Positions 53,930-62,639 of a stretch of 64,000 nucleotides of DNA are shown piece after piece. Numbering within the stretch: position 1 is the first letter of the stretch; every line of letters begins with the position of its first letter. The translations under genes and the position numbers were made by a program. Under the pieces are notes generated by a model. It worked only from the letters and a program-made list of their open reading frames with translations. It was not told the origin of the DNA and ran no database searches. The stretch is taken from contig NZ_RPHB01000001.1 of the NCBI RefSeq assembly GCF_019343195.1, forward strand, positions 186,001 to 250,000. Reading direction: 5' to 3'. The DNA comes from Arthrospiribacter ruber. GTDB lineage: Bacteria; Bacteroidota; Bacteroidia; Cytophagales; Cyclobacteriaceae.

Positions 53930-53964
53930 TTTGGGTTCATAAAACTTTAAATTATCTATATTTG
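53930..53964 (+). promoter_or_regulatory. Candidate Bacteroidota promoter for the giant secreted protein
   Basis: A TTTG at 53930-53933 and TATATTTG at 53957-53964 with a 23-base spacer fit the TTTG / TAnnTTTG promoter of Bacteroidota. The start of transcription would be near 53971, 40 bases before the first possible start codon. The -7 element with its flanks (TCTATATTTGG) is identical to that upstream of the paralogue at 62640. Confidence 0.65.
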
Positions 53965-54010
53965 GAGGCTAGGAAAGCAGTTGATCAGCCATTTGTATAA
54001 GCCCCGATAA

Positions 54011-57000
54011 TTGAGTTTAGCAATAGATACAAACCTCAAATCCTTGATAGTGAAAAAGTATTTTCTCTTAAGCTATCATTTGAATTGGAAAAAAGTCTTC
54101 TTTTTTTTGGGGATACTCTTGTATTTTTTTCTTGAAAATCAAACCTATGCTCAATTAGCGATTCCTCGGGCAGGGTTTCCTTATTGTCAGCCGTTTACAG
54201 ATACTGGGAATCCGAATGATTTGGAATTTACTATAGCTCGTGGAAATACAATTATTAATTTCAATCCTCTGGTCTTATCTCCTGATAGGCCTTTGACACT
54301 TACTGGGCAGTCAATTGAATTGACACCGAGCAGTCAAAATGAAAGAGGGTATGTACTGATTGATCTTCCTTTTTCCTCAGAATACGGTATAAAAGCCTCA
54401 TTTGAATATTTTATCAATACCCCTGGCCCTACTGATTTGGGAGATGGAATAAGTTTTTTTTTGATAGATGGAGCCATAACTGAAGGGGATTTTCAAATTG
54501 GAGGAGTAGGAGGTTCTTTGGGATATGCACCTCACGGCAGTGACTTCAATGGGAGTTATACTTCTGGTGGAATTACCGGAGGTTACATGGGTATAGGATT
54601 TGATGTGCTTGGGAATTACGGTAATTTTCAAGAGAAAAGATATGGAGGTTTTATTGACCCTAATCAATTTAATTTTCAAACACCAAATCCTGACAGAACA
54701 CTTTATCCCAACTCTGTTGTAATCAGGGGACCTCTGGCAAATGGAGATTTGCTGAGACAGAATGGAAATCCACCTCCTCCGGCCAACACACAAAACCCGC
54801 AGTATAACAGTTATCAGTTTAGGGCAGGAAGAATTGTATATTATGATCCTGATGAGAATTATCCTCTGGTACAAGATAGGGTAGATAATGGAGTGGGATC
54901 TATACCTCCGGACTCTCCTTTTTTTCTTCAAAATAATCAATTTCAAATAGGGAATTATCTTTCACCAAATGAAGTAAACTGTGGTCAAACCTTACCCGAT
55001 GGCTATAGAAAGGTTTATATTGATTTAAAACCTACAGGTATACCGAGTGAGCCTTACGATGTTACAGTTGATGTACTCGTAGGTAATAATCCCGTTCCAG
55101 TAAATGTTTTCAATGATTTCAGGTTTCAGGGTGAAGCTCCGCAGACCCTGAAGGTAGGTTTTGCAGCTTCATCTGGTAACCCTTATTTCAGCCGTCAGGA
55201 AATCAGAAACGTTGCTGTGCAAGTTTCTAGCCTTGAAAATGCCCAGCAGCCTAATCCACCCAGTTTGGAGAGGACAATCTGTATTGAGGATTCAGATGAT
55301 GTGGATTTTCCTTTTTGTGTGGAGTTGCCCTCTTCTGCAAATGCCTTTATACAATGTATCAACCTTTTTCAGGATGACCCGGGAGCCGCAGACAATGACT
55401 TTACAAATACTACTCAGTTTGGTTGTGGCTTGGATGATGTTTGTGGTACAAGATGCCAGGATATTCCCGAATTGCCGTTTTTTCAAAATGGGGTTCTTGT
55501 AGGGACCTTCTTTGCTGACCTTGAAGATCTGGATACCAATAATTTTGAAGAAAAAAGAACTCAGGCAAGGATACGATTTGAACCAGTTCCAGGTTTTTTT
55601 GGTACTATCACCGCTTACTATAAAGTGGTTGATAATTTTGGTCTCGAGTCCGATGGAATTCCGATAACTATTACAATTAATCCCCTTCCCGAAATCGTTG
55701 ATTTTGGAAATATACAAGAACCCACTTGTGACGGACAAAATGACGGTGCGATAGAAGGTGTTGTAGTTGAAAATCTTGTTGAGGGATATGAGGTAAGGTG
55801 GTATGATGAACAAGGAAATCAAGTAAATCCTGGATTATATACAGCTGATGAAACAAATGTTGGGGGGTATATCAGGGCAATCTTAGGTCTGACCGGTGTA
55901 AACTTGGGATCATACTCTATTGAGATTTTTAACCCTACTGGTGATGATTCAGATCTACTCTGTTCTGATGAATTTGACGATGTGGATGTGAATACCTGTT
56001 TTGTAACTCATGATTTCCCAGAGATAACTCAAGAACGTGGCACCCCTGTGCTTTTGGTGGATCCTGTTGATGTAATCTGCGAACTGACTCCCTTGTTTAT
56101 CCAGGCGGATGTAGATCAGGTGTATAGGGATAATGTTCCTGGAGATCCAGAATTTTTATGGTACACAGATGAAAACAGACAATTTCCTATTCAGGAGGGG
56201 AATCAGTTGAATATTAATGGCAATCTTATCAATACTGGCGCCATTTCCATTTCTGCTGATGGTTTGATTTCTTTTGCCAGCCTGCCCCAAGGGAATTATT
56301 CATTTTTTGTGGATATAATGGATACAGGTTTTCCGGATGATGGTAATTTCTGTATGTCAAGAGGAGAAATGACCCGTATAGACGTGACAGTGGTACCCGA
56401 ACTTACAGGTGTGATTTCGGCGATAGCTGATTTGTGCAGGGAGGAGATTGGGTCAATTGCAGTGGATGTGGACGGAGGCCAGGGAGCAAAGACCTACAAT
56501 CTATACATGGAGGGTGAAAATGATCCCATTCGTTCTGAAGTGACAGATGCTAATCAGTTTACTTTTGAGAATTTATTACCAGGTGTGTATGAAGTAGAAG
56601 TATTCACCCAAAATCCATCTTGTCTGGTTAATTTAGGGCCAGTAGAGGTGGAGGGGCCTGAATTCGCTTTGGAAATTGAGGAGCTTTCCATTCTTCCTGC
56701 AAGTTGTGGAGAGGAAAACGGAGAATTTTCATTTAGGATCAATGGAGGTAATCTGAGTTATGGTTCACATAATCCACAAATAAGCGGAGGTACTTTTGAA
56801 AATTGGGAATTGGATCCGGACAATCAGGCATACAATTTCTTTGGGTTGCAAGGAGGGGTTGAATTTACCGTAACGATTGATGAAGGAAATGGCTGTATAA
56901 TCAGTTATTCTTTTAATGTGCCGGACACCCCTGAACCTGTTTTTGATATTATTGGTGACAGGGTAATATGTGAGAACGAAGATGCTGTTTCCTTTACTGT

Positions 57001-60000
57001 TGATTTTGATTTCTTTGAACTTCAGGACGAAGCCAATCCGGTTTTTATTTGGTACGAAGATGAAGAAAGGCAAAATCCCATTGCCGGAGGGACGGGACCT
57101 TTTGGCTTTGATTATAGCATTGATAGCAATACAGGGTCATTGGAAATCAGTAATCTCAGTGTAGGGGAATATAGCCTTTTTCTGGAAATGACCGGCCCTT
57201 TTACCTGTGAGGGGGTCTTCGAAAGACTGGATTTTAGTGTTAACCCACTGCCTGAACCAATTGTGCTGAGAGAGGAAGCGGCATTGTGTTTTGGATCTAT
57301 GGATGGTATAATAGAACTCAGCTTGGCTGAAGGAGACATTGCTGACTTTGAATTTGCTTTGCAAGGCTTGACGGATTTTCAGGATAGCCCTGTTTTTTCA
57401 AATAACATAGCTGCAGGAAGCTATATTGGGCTGGTAAGGAACAAAAGTACAGGTTGTGTGGCTGAAATTAATATCACTATTGATGAACCGGAATTGCTCG
57501 AGGTCATTTCCCTGGGCTTCCAGGATCCTACCTGTGGAGATTTCAATGGAGTAATCGAATTTTCAGTATCCGGTGGAACAGCGCCTTACAATGTTTTTAT
57601 CAATGGAAGTTTGATCAGTAATTTTGATTTTACCGAATCAGATGGAAATTACAGGGTAACTAACCTTGAGCCAATCAGCTATATAGTAGAGGTTGAGGAT
57701 AGTTTCTCTTGTTTGGCACAAATTGACCAGGATTTTGATTTGGTCAATAATGAAGGCTTTGAGATAATTTCCAATCCTCTGGAAGATGAAATCTGTAAAG
57801 GAGCCAATGTAGAATTTACTCCTGACTTAGATGTTCCCACGGGTGCATCACCTGAATTGAAATGGTATTTTGATGCTGCTGCTACACAGGAGTTAAGTTC
57901 TGGGAATACACTTGGAGTCACCTACGCTATCAGCGATGATGGAGTTCTGACTGTTTCCGGTTTGGACCCGGGGAGTTACACCTATTATTTGGAGATTTCT
58001 GGTGAAAATATCTGTACTTTGATCAGTACCGCTGAGGTCAATGTCTTACAAGCTATAGATGCTAGTGTGAACATCGAAAACATCAGCTGTTTTGGTGATA
58101 CTGACGGTGTTATCAATATTGAGAATGTTACAGGAGGCTCAGGAGATTTTGAGTTTAGCCTAAATGGGGTAGATTTTCAAACAGAGCCTATTTTTGAAAA
58201 CCTTGCCCCAGGTAACTATACCTTGAATATACGTGATGTTAATTCAGCTGAGGGCTGTTTCCTTGAAATTTCGGATTTATCGATTGAAAGTCCAGAAGCT
58301 CCCATTTCATTGGAAGGATTTGAGCTTTTTAGAGCCTCATGTGGTGAAGCCAATGGACGGATTTTTAATGTAGATGTTCAGGGTGGATGGGGAAATTATT
58401 CCTTTGAGTGGAGAAGTGATGATCCTGATTCAGGAGAATTACTGACTCAGGGAAGTATAGAGGAGTTGGATGGCATTTTTCCTGGCACATATTACCTTAT
58501 AGTTCAGGACGAAAATGGCTGTGTTTCTATTTTTGATTTTGAGGTTGGAGCCTTATCTGATCCTGAATATGCCTTGGTTCCACCGATGGATGTATGTTTT
58601 GGGGATGATGTATTGATCCGGCCAGTGCACTTAGCTCCGGATCCCAGTCTGCCACCTGCAGCAGCGACAGAGGTGCTTTGGTATAAGGAAGCTAACAGGC
58701 AAGGTCTTATTGAGGATGGGGTGGATTCTGAAAACCCCGAGATTGTATATGCCATTGATGACAGCAGTTGGATAAACCCAGAGCTTAGGATTTCAGGTTT
58801 GGCTCCAGGTGATTACACCTTTTACTTTTATGTAGCTTGTACCGATGTGGAAATGCCTGTTGAAGTCACTGTTCACCCAATTCCCGAACCCATATTCGAA
58901 AGCCAAAGGGTGACCTGTCATGGAGCTAATAATGGGAGGATTTTGCTAACCGGACTTGGGGGTGATTTCGATGTTGAGTTTTCAGTCAACGGTGGAGACT
59001 GGATCAGTCAGGAAGAACTAGAGGAATTGCTTTTTTCTCCAAACACCTATAGCATTGAGACCAGGTCTGTTTTTGGATGTTCTCCTGAAATTCAAACCAT
59101 TGAAATAGAAGGTCCAGAACCATTAAATCTGGAGTTTATAGCCTTGGAGGATGCCTCTTGTCTCCAAGAAGATGGAAGTATAGAAGTTGCTTTTTCCGGA
59201 GGATGGCCTTCTTATGCTTTAATCCTGACCAATTTGGACAATGGCAATAGCTTAGAGTTAAGTCTGGGTGAAACTGGAACTTTTGTGTTTGAAAATTTGG
59301 GTAGCGGAACCTATGAGGTAACACTTACTGATGCAGAAGGCTGTTTGGCCAATTTGTCTGATCCTATTGTTATTGAAGATTTACCGACTGAAATTGTTAT
59401 TGATGAGCGTTTTGACATTTGTGAAGATGAAACATTAACCCTCAGCCCGGAAATCAACCCCGATGCAACAGAAAGAAATTTCAGATGGTACAGGGAAAAC
59501 ATCAACCCGGCCAATGAACTGAGTGATGGTCAGAATGAGGGTGGAGTCAGTTATAGCATTGATGCAAACGGTTTTTTGAGTATAAGTGGGCTTGAATCAA
59601 GAAGTCAGGCCTATGTTTTTTGGGTGACCGTAGAGGGGCCTGAGGTATGTGAGGGTGACAGTAAGGAATTGGAGGTGTTTGTTTATCAAGAGCCGGTCTT
59701 CACCGCTGATGTGATTGATGAGGTTTGTTTTGGTGAAGGTGGTTCTATACTTATCAATCCCGAGGTCAATGTTTCTGATTTGGAAATCAGTATCAATGGA
59801 GGAGGTTTCCAGAGTTACCCTGATAACAGGATAGATAACTTAAACCCTGGATCATATTTTCTTGAAGCGAGACATGCATCAGGTTGTACATATATTTTGG
59901 AGGATGAGCTCCTTATAGAAGGCCCGGACTCAGCCTTGGAATTGCTCGATATTCAAACTCTGGATACAGAATGTGAGGAAAATGCCGGTAGGATATCCGG

Positions 60001-61306
60001 TAACATGAGAGGAGGCATAGCTCCATATGAAATACAGTTGACAGATACTTCAGGCAATGCATTGAATTTAAGTCCTGAAAACACTGGAGATGATTTTGTT
60101 TTTGCGAACCTGCCTTCTGGGGATTATATACTGGTCTTGGAAGATGCCCTTGGGTGCATTGTTCGGGAGGATCAGATCATTGTTTCAGACATACCGACTC
60201 TGATTGATGTGGATGATCTGATCAGCATTTGTGAAGGCGAGACAGCTGTATTGATGCCTTCTATCAATGTCTCAGGTGCCAATCCTGAGTTTTTATGGTT
60301 CAGTGATCCAGATAGGCAAACCCCTGTAATCTCAAATCAGGCAGGTCCAAATGGGGAAAGTTATGAAATCGATGCAGCAGGAACTTTAAGGGTAAGGAAT
60401 TTGCCCGTGGGAGCTTCGCCTTATTTCTTCTATGTAGGAGTTCAGGGAGAGGGTGTCTGCGGGGATGACTTGGAACAAGTTGAAGTGATTGTCAATGCAC
60501 TTCCTCAGCTTAGGGTGTCTAATCCTTCAATCGTATGTGATCCTACTGAGACGGTTGATTTGACCCGTTATATTGAAGGTTTTGATGCAGATTTGTACGA
60601 TTATATTGTGGTAAGTCCTTCAGGTAACAGTCTTCGTTTAGATGAATTGGAAGAGGTAAGTAGCTCAGGAAACTACAGTGTGCAGGTGAGTACCAAGGGA
60701 AGTGATTGCTACACCCCAGCTGAGCGTATATTGGTGATCATAGCGGAAGAAGAGGTTATCGCCAATTTTGATTACCAATTGGATATTGGAGGGGGAAACA
60801 TTATTGTGAATCAGGATATCAATATTCTGGAAGATGTGGAATTTACAGACTTGTCCACCGGGGATGTAGTCATATGGAACTGGGACTTTGGTGATGGGGC
60901 AGTCAGTTCTCAGCAGAACCCAATTCACCAGTATCAAGAAAAAGGAACATATACCATTAGACTGACCACCATTGATGTCAATGGATGCCAGTCAGAGTTT
61001 ACTAGGGTGGTTCAGGTTTACGATGATTACCTGATAGAAATACCAACTGCCTTTACACCATCCCGTACCGATGGCAAAAACAACTACTTCAAACCTGTTT
61101 TTAGAGGTATTGCGAGTATGAAACTTTATGTCTTCAATACCTGGGGAGATTTGATCTATGAGACAGACAGCCTAGAGGATAGAGGCTGGGATGGAACACT
61201 GAATGGCACTATGGCTCCTAATGGAAATTATGTGTATAAGGCGGAGTTTGAAACCAGAGGGGGAGAAACCATAGTAAGAACAGGGGTCTTTATGCTTCTT
61301 CGATGA
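54011..61306 (+). CDS. Giant type IX-secreted lectin-like adhesin with SprB-type repeats
   Basis: A 2431-residue exported protein. The signal peptide ends near residue 47 (YFFLENQTYA-Q). TTG at 54011 is the longest start; GTG at 54050 or TTG at 54080 (MNWKKVFFFLG) give tidier signal peptides. An L-type lectin-like domain covers about 50-400 (DGISFFLIDG, GGSLGYAPHG, GGYMGIGFDVLGNYG). From about 690 to 2230, an Ig-like domain with a Cys at 690, 987, 1262, 1529, 1804 and 2074 alternates with pairs of SprB-type repeats (CFGDTDGVINI, SCGEANG). A PKD domain (WNWDFGDG) lies near 2290, and the last 90 residues (IPTAFTPSRTDGKNNYF ... NTWGDLIYE ... GWDGTLNG ... APNGNYVYK) are the gliding-motility-type T9SS sorting domain. 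Probably a surface adhesin that binds glycan. Confidence 0.93.
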   Translation: MSLAIDTNLKSLIVKKYFLLSYHLNWKKVFFFLGILLYFFLENQTYAQLAIPRAGFPYCQPFTDTGNPNDLEFTIARGNTIINFNPLVLSPDRPLTLTGQSIELTPSSQNERGYVLIDLPFSSEYGIKASFEYFINTPGPTDLGDGISFFLIDGAITEGDFQIGGVGGSLGYAPHGSDFNGSYTSGGITGGYMGIGFDVLGNYGNFQEKRYGGFIDPNQFNFQTPNPDRTLYPNSVVIRGPLANGDLLRQNGNPPPPANTQNPQYNSYQFRAGRIVYYDPDENYPLVQDRVDNGVGSIPPDSPFFLQNNQFQIGNYLSPNEVNCGQTLPDGYRKVYIDLKPTGIPSEPYDVTVDVLVGNNPVPVNVFNDFRFQGEAPQTLKVGFAASSGNPYFSRQEIRNVAVQVSSLENAQQPNPPSLERTICIEDSDDVDFPFCVELPSSANAFIQCINLFQDDPGAADNDFTNTTQFGCGLDDVCGTRCQDIPELPFFQNGVLVGTFFADLEDLDTNNFEEKRTQARIRFEPVPGFFGTITAYYKVVDNFGLESDGIPITITINPLPEIVDFGNIQEPTCDGQNDGAIEGVVVENLVEGYEVRWYDEQGNQVNPGLYTADETNVGGYIRAILGLTGVNLGSYSIEIFNPTGDDSDLLCSDEFDDVDVNTCFVTHDFPEITQERGTPVLLVDPVDVICELTPLFIQADVDQVYRDNVPGDPEFLWYTDENRQFPIQEGNQLNINGNLINTGAISISADGLISFASLPQGNYSFFVDIMDTGFPDDGNFCMSRGEMTRIDVTVVPELTGVISAIADLCREEIGSIAVDVDGGQGAKTYNLYMEGENDPIRSEVTDANQFTFENLLPGVYEVEVFTQNPSCLVNLGPVEVEGPEFALEIEELSILPASCGEENGEFSFRINGGNLSYGSHNPQISGGTFENWELDPDNQAYNFFGLQGGVEFTVTIDEGNGCIISYSFNVPDTPEPVFDIIGDRVICENEDAVSFTVDFDFFELQDEANPVFIWYEDEERQNPIAGGTGPFGFDYSIDSNTGSLEISNLSVGEYSLFLEMTGPFTCEGVFERLDFSVNPLPEPIVLREEAALCFGSMDGIIELSLAEGDIADFEFALQGLTDFQDSPVFSNNIAAGSYIGLVRNKSTGCVAEINITIDEPELLEVISLGFQDPTCGDFNGVIEFSVSGGTAPYNVFINGSLISNFDFTESDGNYRVTNLEPISYIVEVEDSFSCLAQIDQDFDLVNNEGFEIISNPLEDEICKGANVEFTPDLDVPTGASPELKWYFDAAATQELSSGNTLGVTYAISDDGVLTVSGLDPGSYTYYLEISGENICTLISTAEVNVLQAIDASVNIENISCFGDTDGVINIENVTGGSGDFEFSLNGVDFQTEPIFENLAPGNYTLNIRDVNSAEGCFLEISDLSIESPEAPISLEGFELFRASCGEANGRIFNVDVQGGWGNYSFEWRSDDPDSGELLTQGSIEELDGIFPGTYYLIVQDENGCVSIFDFEVGALSDPEYALVPPMDVCFGDDVLIRPVHLAPDPSLPPAAATEVLWYKEANRQGLIEDGVDSENPEIVYAIDDSSWINPELRISGLAPGDYTFYFYVACTDVEMPVEVTVHPIPEPIFESQRVTCHGANNGRILLTGLGGDFDVEFSVNGGDWISQEELEELLFSPNTYSIETRSVFGCSPEIQTIEIEGPEPLNLEFIALEDASCLQEDGSIEVAFSGGWPSYALILTNLDNGNSLELSLGETGTFVFENLGSGTYEVTLTDAEGCLANLSDPIVIEDLPTEIVIDERFDICEDETLTLSPEINPDATERNFRWYRENINPANELSDGQNEGGVSYSIDANGFLSISGLESRSQAYVFWVTVEGPEVCEGDSKELEVFVYQEPVFTADVIDEVCFGEGGSILINPEVNVSDLEISINGGGFQSYPDNRIDNLNPGSYFLEARHASGCTYILEDELLIEGPDSALELLDIQTLDTECEENAGRISGNMRGGIAPYEIQLTDTSGNALNLSPENTGDDFVFANLPSGDYILVLEDALGCIVREDQIIVSDIPTLIDVDDLISICEGETAVLMPSINVSGANPEFLWFSDPDRQTPVISNQAGPNGESYEIDAAGTLRVRNLPVGASPYFFYVGVQGEGVCGDDLEQVEVIVNALPQLRVSNPSIVCDPTETVDLTRYIEGFDADLYDYIVVSPSGNSLRLDELEEVSSSGNYSVQVSTKGSDCYTPAERILVIIAEEEVIANFDYQLDIGGGNIIVNQDINILEDVEFTDLSTGDVVIWNWDFGDGAVSSQQNPIHQYQEKGTYTIRLTTIDVNGCQSEFTRVVQVYDDYLIEIPTAFTPSRTDGKNNYFKPVFRGIASMKLYVFNTWGDLIYETDSLEDRGWDGTLNGTMAPNGNYVYKAEFETRGGETIVRTGVFMLLR
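56078..60750 (+). repeat. Approximately 270-codon supermodule repeated five to six times
   Basis: Inside the giant gene the first Cys codon of each Ig-like unit lies at 56078, 56969, 57794, 58595, 59420 and 60230, so units are 801-891 bases apart, always a multiple of three. Each unit is one Ig-like domain (with an F/L-x-W-Y strand) followed by two SprB-type repeats beginning near a C-x-x-x-x-G motif. The sixth copy runs into the PKD domain. The DNA copies are clearly diverged, so this is a protein-level repeat. Confidence 0.8.
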
Positions 61307-61384
61307 TTTTTATTGATTAACTAAAAAAAATGCTAATGCGAAAACGTTGGGGTAAATGAACTTTTAACCATTATTTTTTAAATA

Positions 61385-62398
61385 TCAATTGTCTGCCATT
61401 AATTTCAGAACCTGTTTCAATTTTTCTAAATCAATTTTAAAATCAGCAAAACCTGTTTGCTGACTTGTGGCAGGATTTAGGGTATAATAATATTCATGGC
61501 CTAAGTCTGAAGCCATTGCGAAAAAACTTTGACTTAAAGACCAGGAGTCTCCCATATTCCTGAATTCAAGAACCTTTCCTCCTTCAGGCATAAACATCAT
61601 ATTGGATAAACCTGCCCCGTGAAGCCCTGCCAGATGACTGCATTGTCTGATCATGGTGACCTGATCTTTTAAACTGAATTTTTCCATAACTTGGATTTCA
61701 TAGCCAAAGTCTGAAAAAACACTTTCCACCTCAGGCTCGTTCAATACTTTTCTATACTGAGCATCTTTCCTGCTGATATAAATTTTTCTAAAAGGTTTTT
61801 CCTGGAATTCACCGATAAATGCTTTACTAAGTTGTTGGAGTGCAGTTTGTTGGAACTCACCTACATTCCCCATTCTGCTCCCAGCTTTAAGTTCACCGAT
61901 TTTGTAGTTGATTTTAGGGTCGTAAAAAATAAAAGGTAAATCAAGTAGCTCCATGGACTCCTGGACAAATCTAAGTTTCCTGTAGCTATGGGGTAAAAGA
62001 AAAGGGTGTTCCTGAAGTAGGTCTTTCATCATGTACATCCGGGGAAGAGCTTCACCCATCCAGTGAAAATAATTATCACTCCAATTGTCTATCCCCCAAG
62101 CTGCTTTTTCAAGGTACTTCACTTTTCTGCTGTAATTGAGTGCAAGCCTTTTGAGTTTGGCTGTGCATTTAAAGGGGATCGCATGGGATAACTGGTCCTG
62201 AATTTTGAGCGGATGCTTTGTCAAAAGGCTATCCTGAACCAAAATACAATTCTTAAAAGTCTGAACATCAAAGCTTTTTATTTCTTTTACAAAATAATCT
62301 TTGAAAATTTCGAAATCGGAATTTTGGTAATTAATAGGTTTTTTTCTTTCAGATATATAAGTAGGAAGTATCCTTAAAAGCTGGGGCTGACTGCGCAT
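61385..62398 (-). CDS. GT61 family glycosyltransferase
   Basis: A 337-residue cytoplasmic protein on the reverse strand; ATG at 62398 is preferred to a TTG one codon earlier. NYFHWMGEALPRMYMMKDLL, RKIYISRKDAQYRKVLNEPE, and HLAGLHGAGLSNMMFMPEGG with VLEFRN form the GT61 (DUF563) pattern, including the histidine of LHGAGL. Family members add xylose, arabinose, GlcNAc or other sugars in eukaryotes, and many bacterial copies lie in LPS and capsule loci. It stands alone between two type IX-secreted adhesin genes, convergent with the first and divergent from the second. It might glycosylate surface structures linked to them; that is inference. Confidence 0.9.
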   Translation of the reverse strand: MRSQPQLLRILPTYISERKKPINYQNSDFEIFKDYFVKEIKSFDVQTFKNCILVQDSLLTKHPLKIQDQLSHAIPFKCTAKLKRLALNYSRKVKYLEKAAWGIDNWSDNYFHWMGEALPRMYMMKDLLQEHPFLLPHSYRKLRFVQESMELLDLPFIFYDPKINYKIGELKAGSRMGNVGEFQQTALQQLSKAFIGEFQEKPFRKIYISRKDAQYRKVLNEPEVESVFSDFGYEIQVMEKFSLKDQVTMIRQCSHLAGLHGAGLSNMMFMPEGGKVLEFRNMGDSWSLSQSFFAMASDLGHEYYYTLNPATSQQTGFADFKIDLEKLKQVLKLMADN

Positions 62399-62498
62399 CA
62401 AGGGTGTTTTTCTGGGACTGAAATGGTTTTTACTTAATGTGTACCAAAAGTAACCAAAAACATGAAAAAATGATGCAAATAAAATTTTGAATTGTTAA

Positions 62499-62528
62499 TT
62501 GAGGAGAAGTATTCTTTGTCTATATTTG
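62499..62528 (+). promoter_or_regulatory. Candidate Bacteroidota promoter for the second secreted protein
   Basis: A TTG at 62499-62501 and TATATTTG at 62521-62528, spaced by 19 bases, match the TTG-N17-23-TAnnTTTG promoter of Bacteroidota. Transcription would start near 62535, giving a leader of about 105 bases to the ATG at 62640. The 11 bases TCTATATTTGG are shared with the promoter at 53957. Confidence 0.65.
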
Positions 62529-62639
62529 GCTTTGTTATTGTACTGAAGCGGAACAATTCTATTGGTTCCCTTCACCCCCAGAGCCCATAGTAATTAATTA
62601 GAATTAATGCATTTAATCTGTTTTGCGAAAGCAAGGCTA

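Noticed and set aside
54398-54946. 182-codon reverse-strand open frame inside the giant adhesin gene
   Set aside because: It lies fully antisense to the lectin-like domain, is low in recognisable motifs and rich in Ile/Arg/Ser runs, as expected from a shadow frame.
55292-55822. 176-codon reverse-strand open frame
   Set aside because: Antisense to the giant adhesin, no domain, signal or context of its own.
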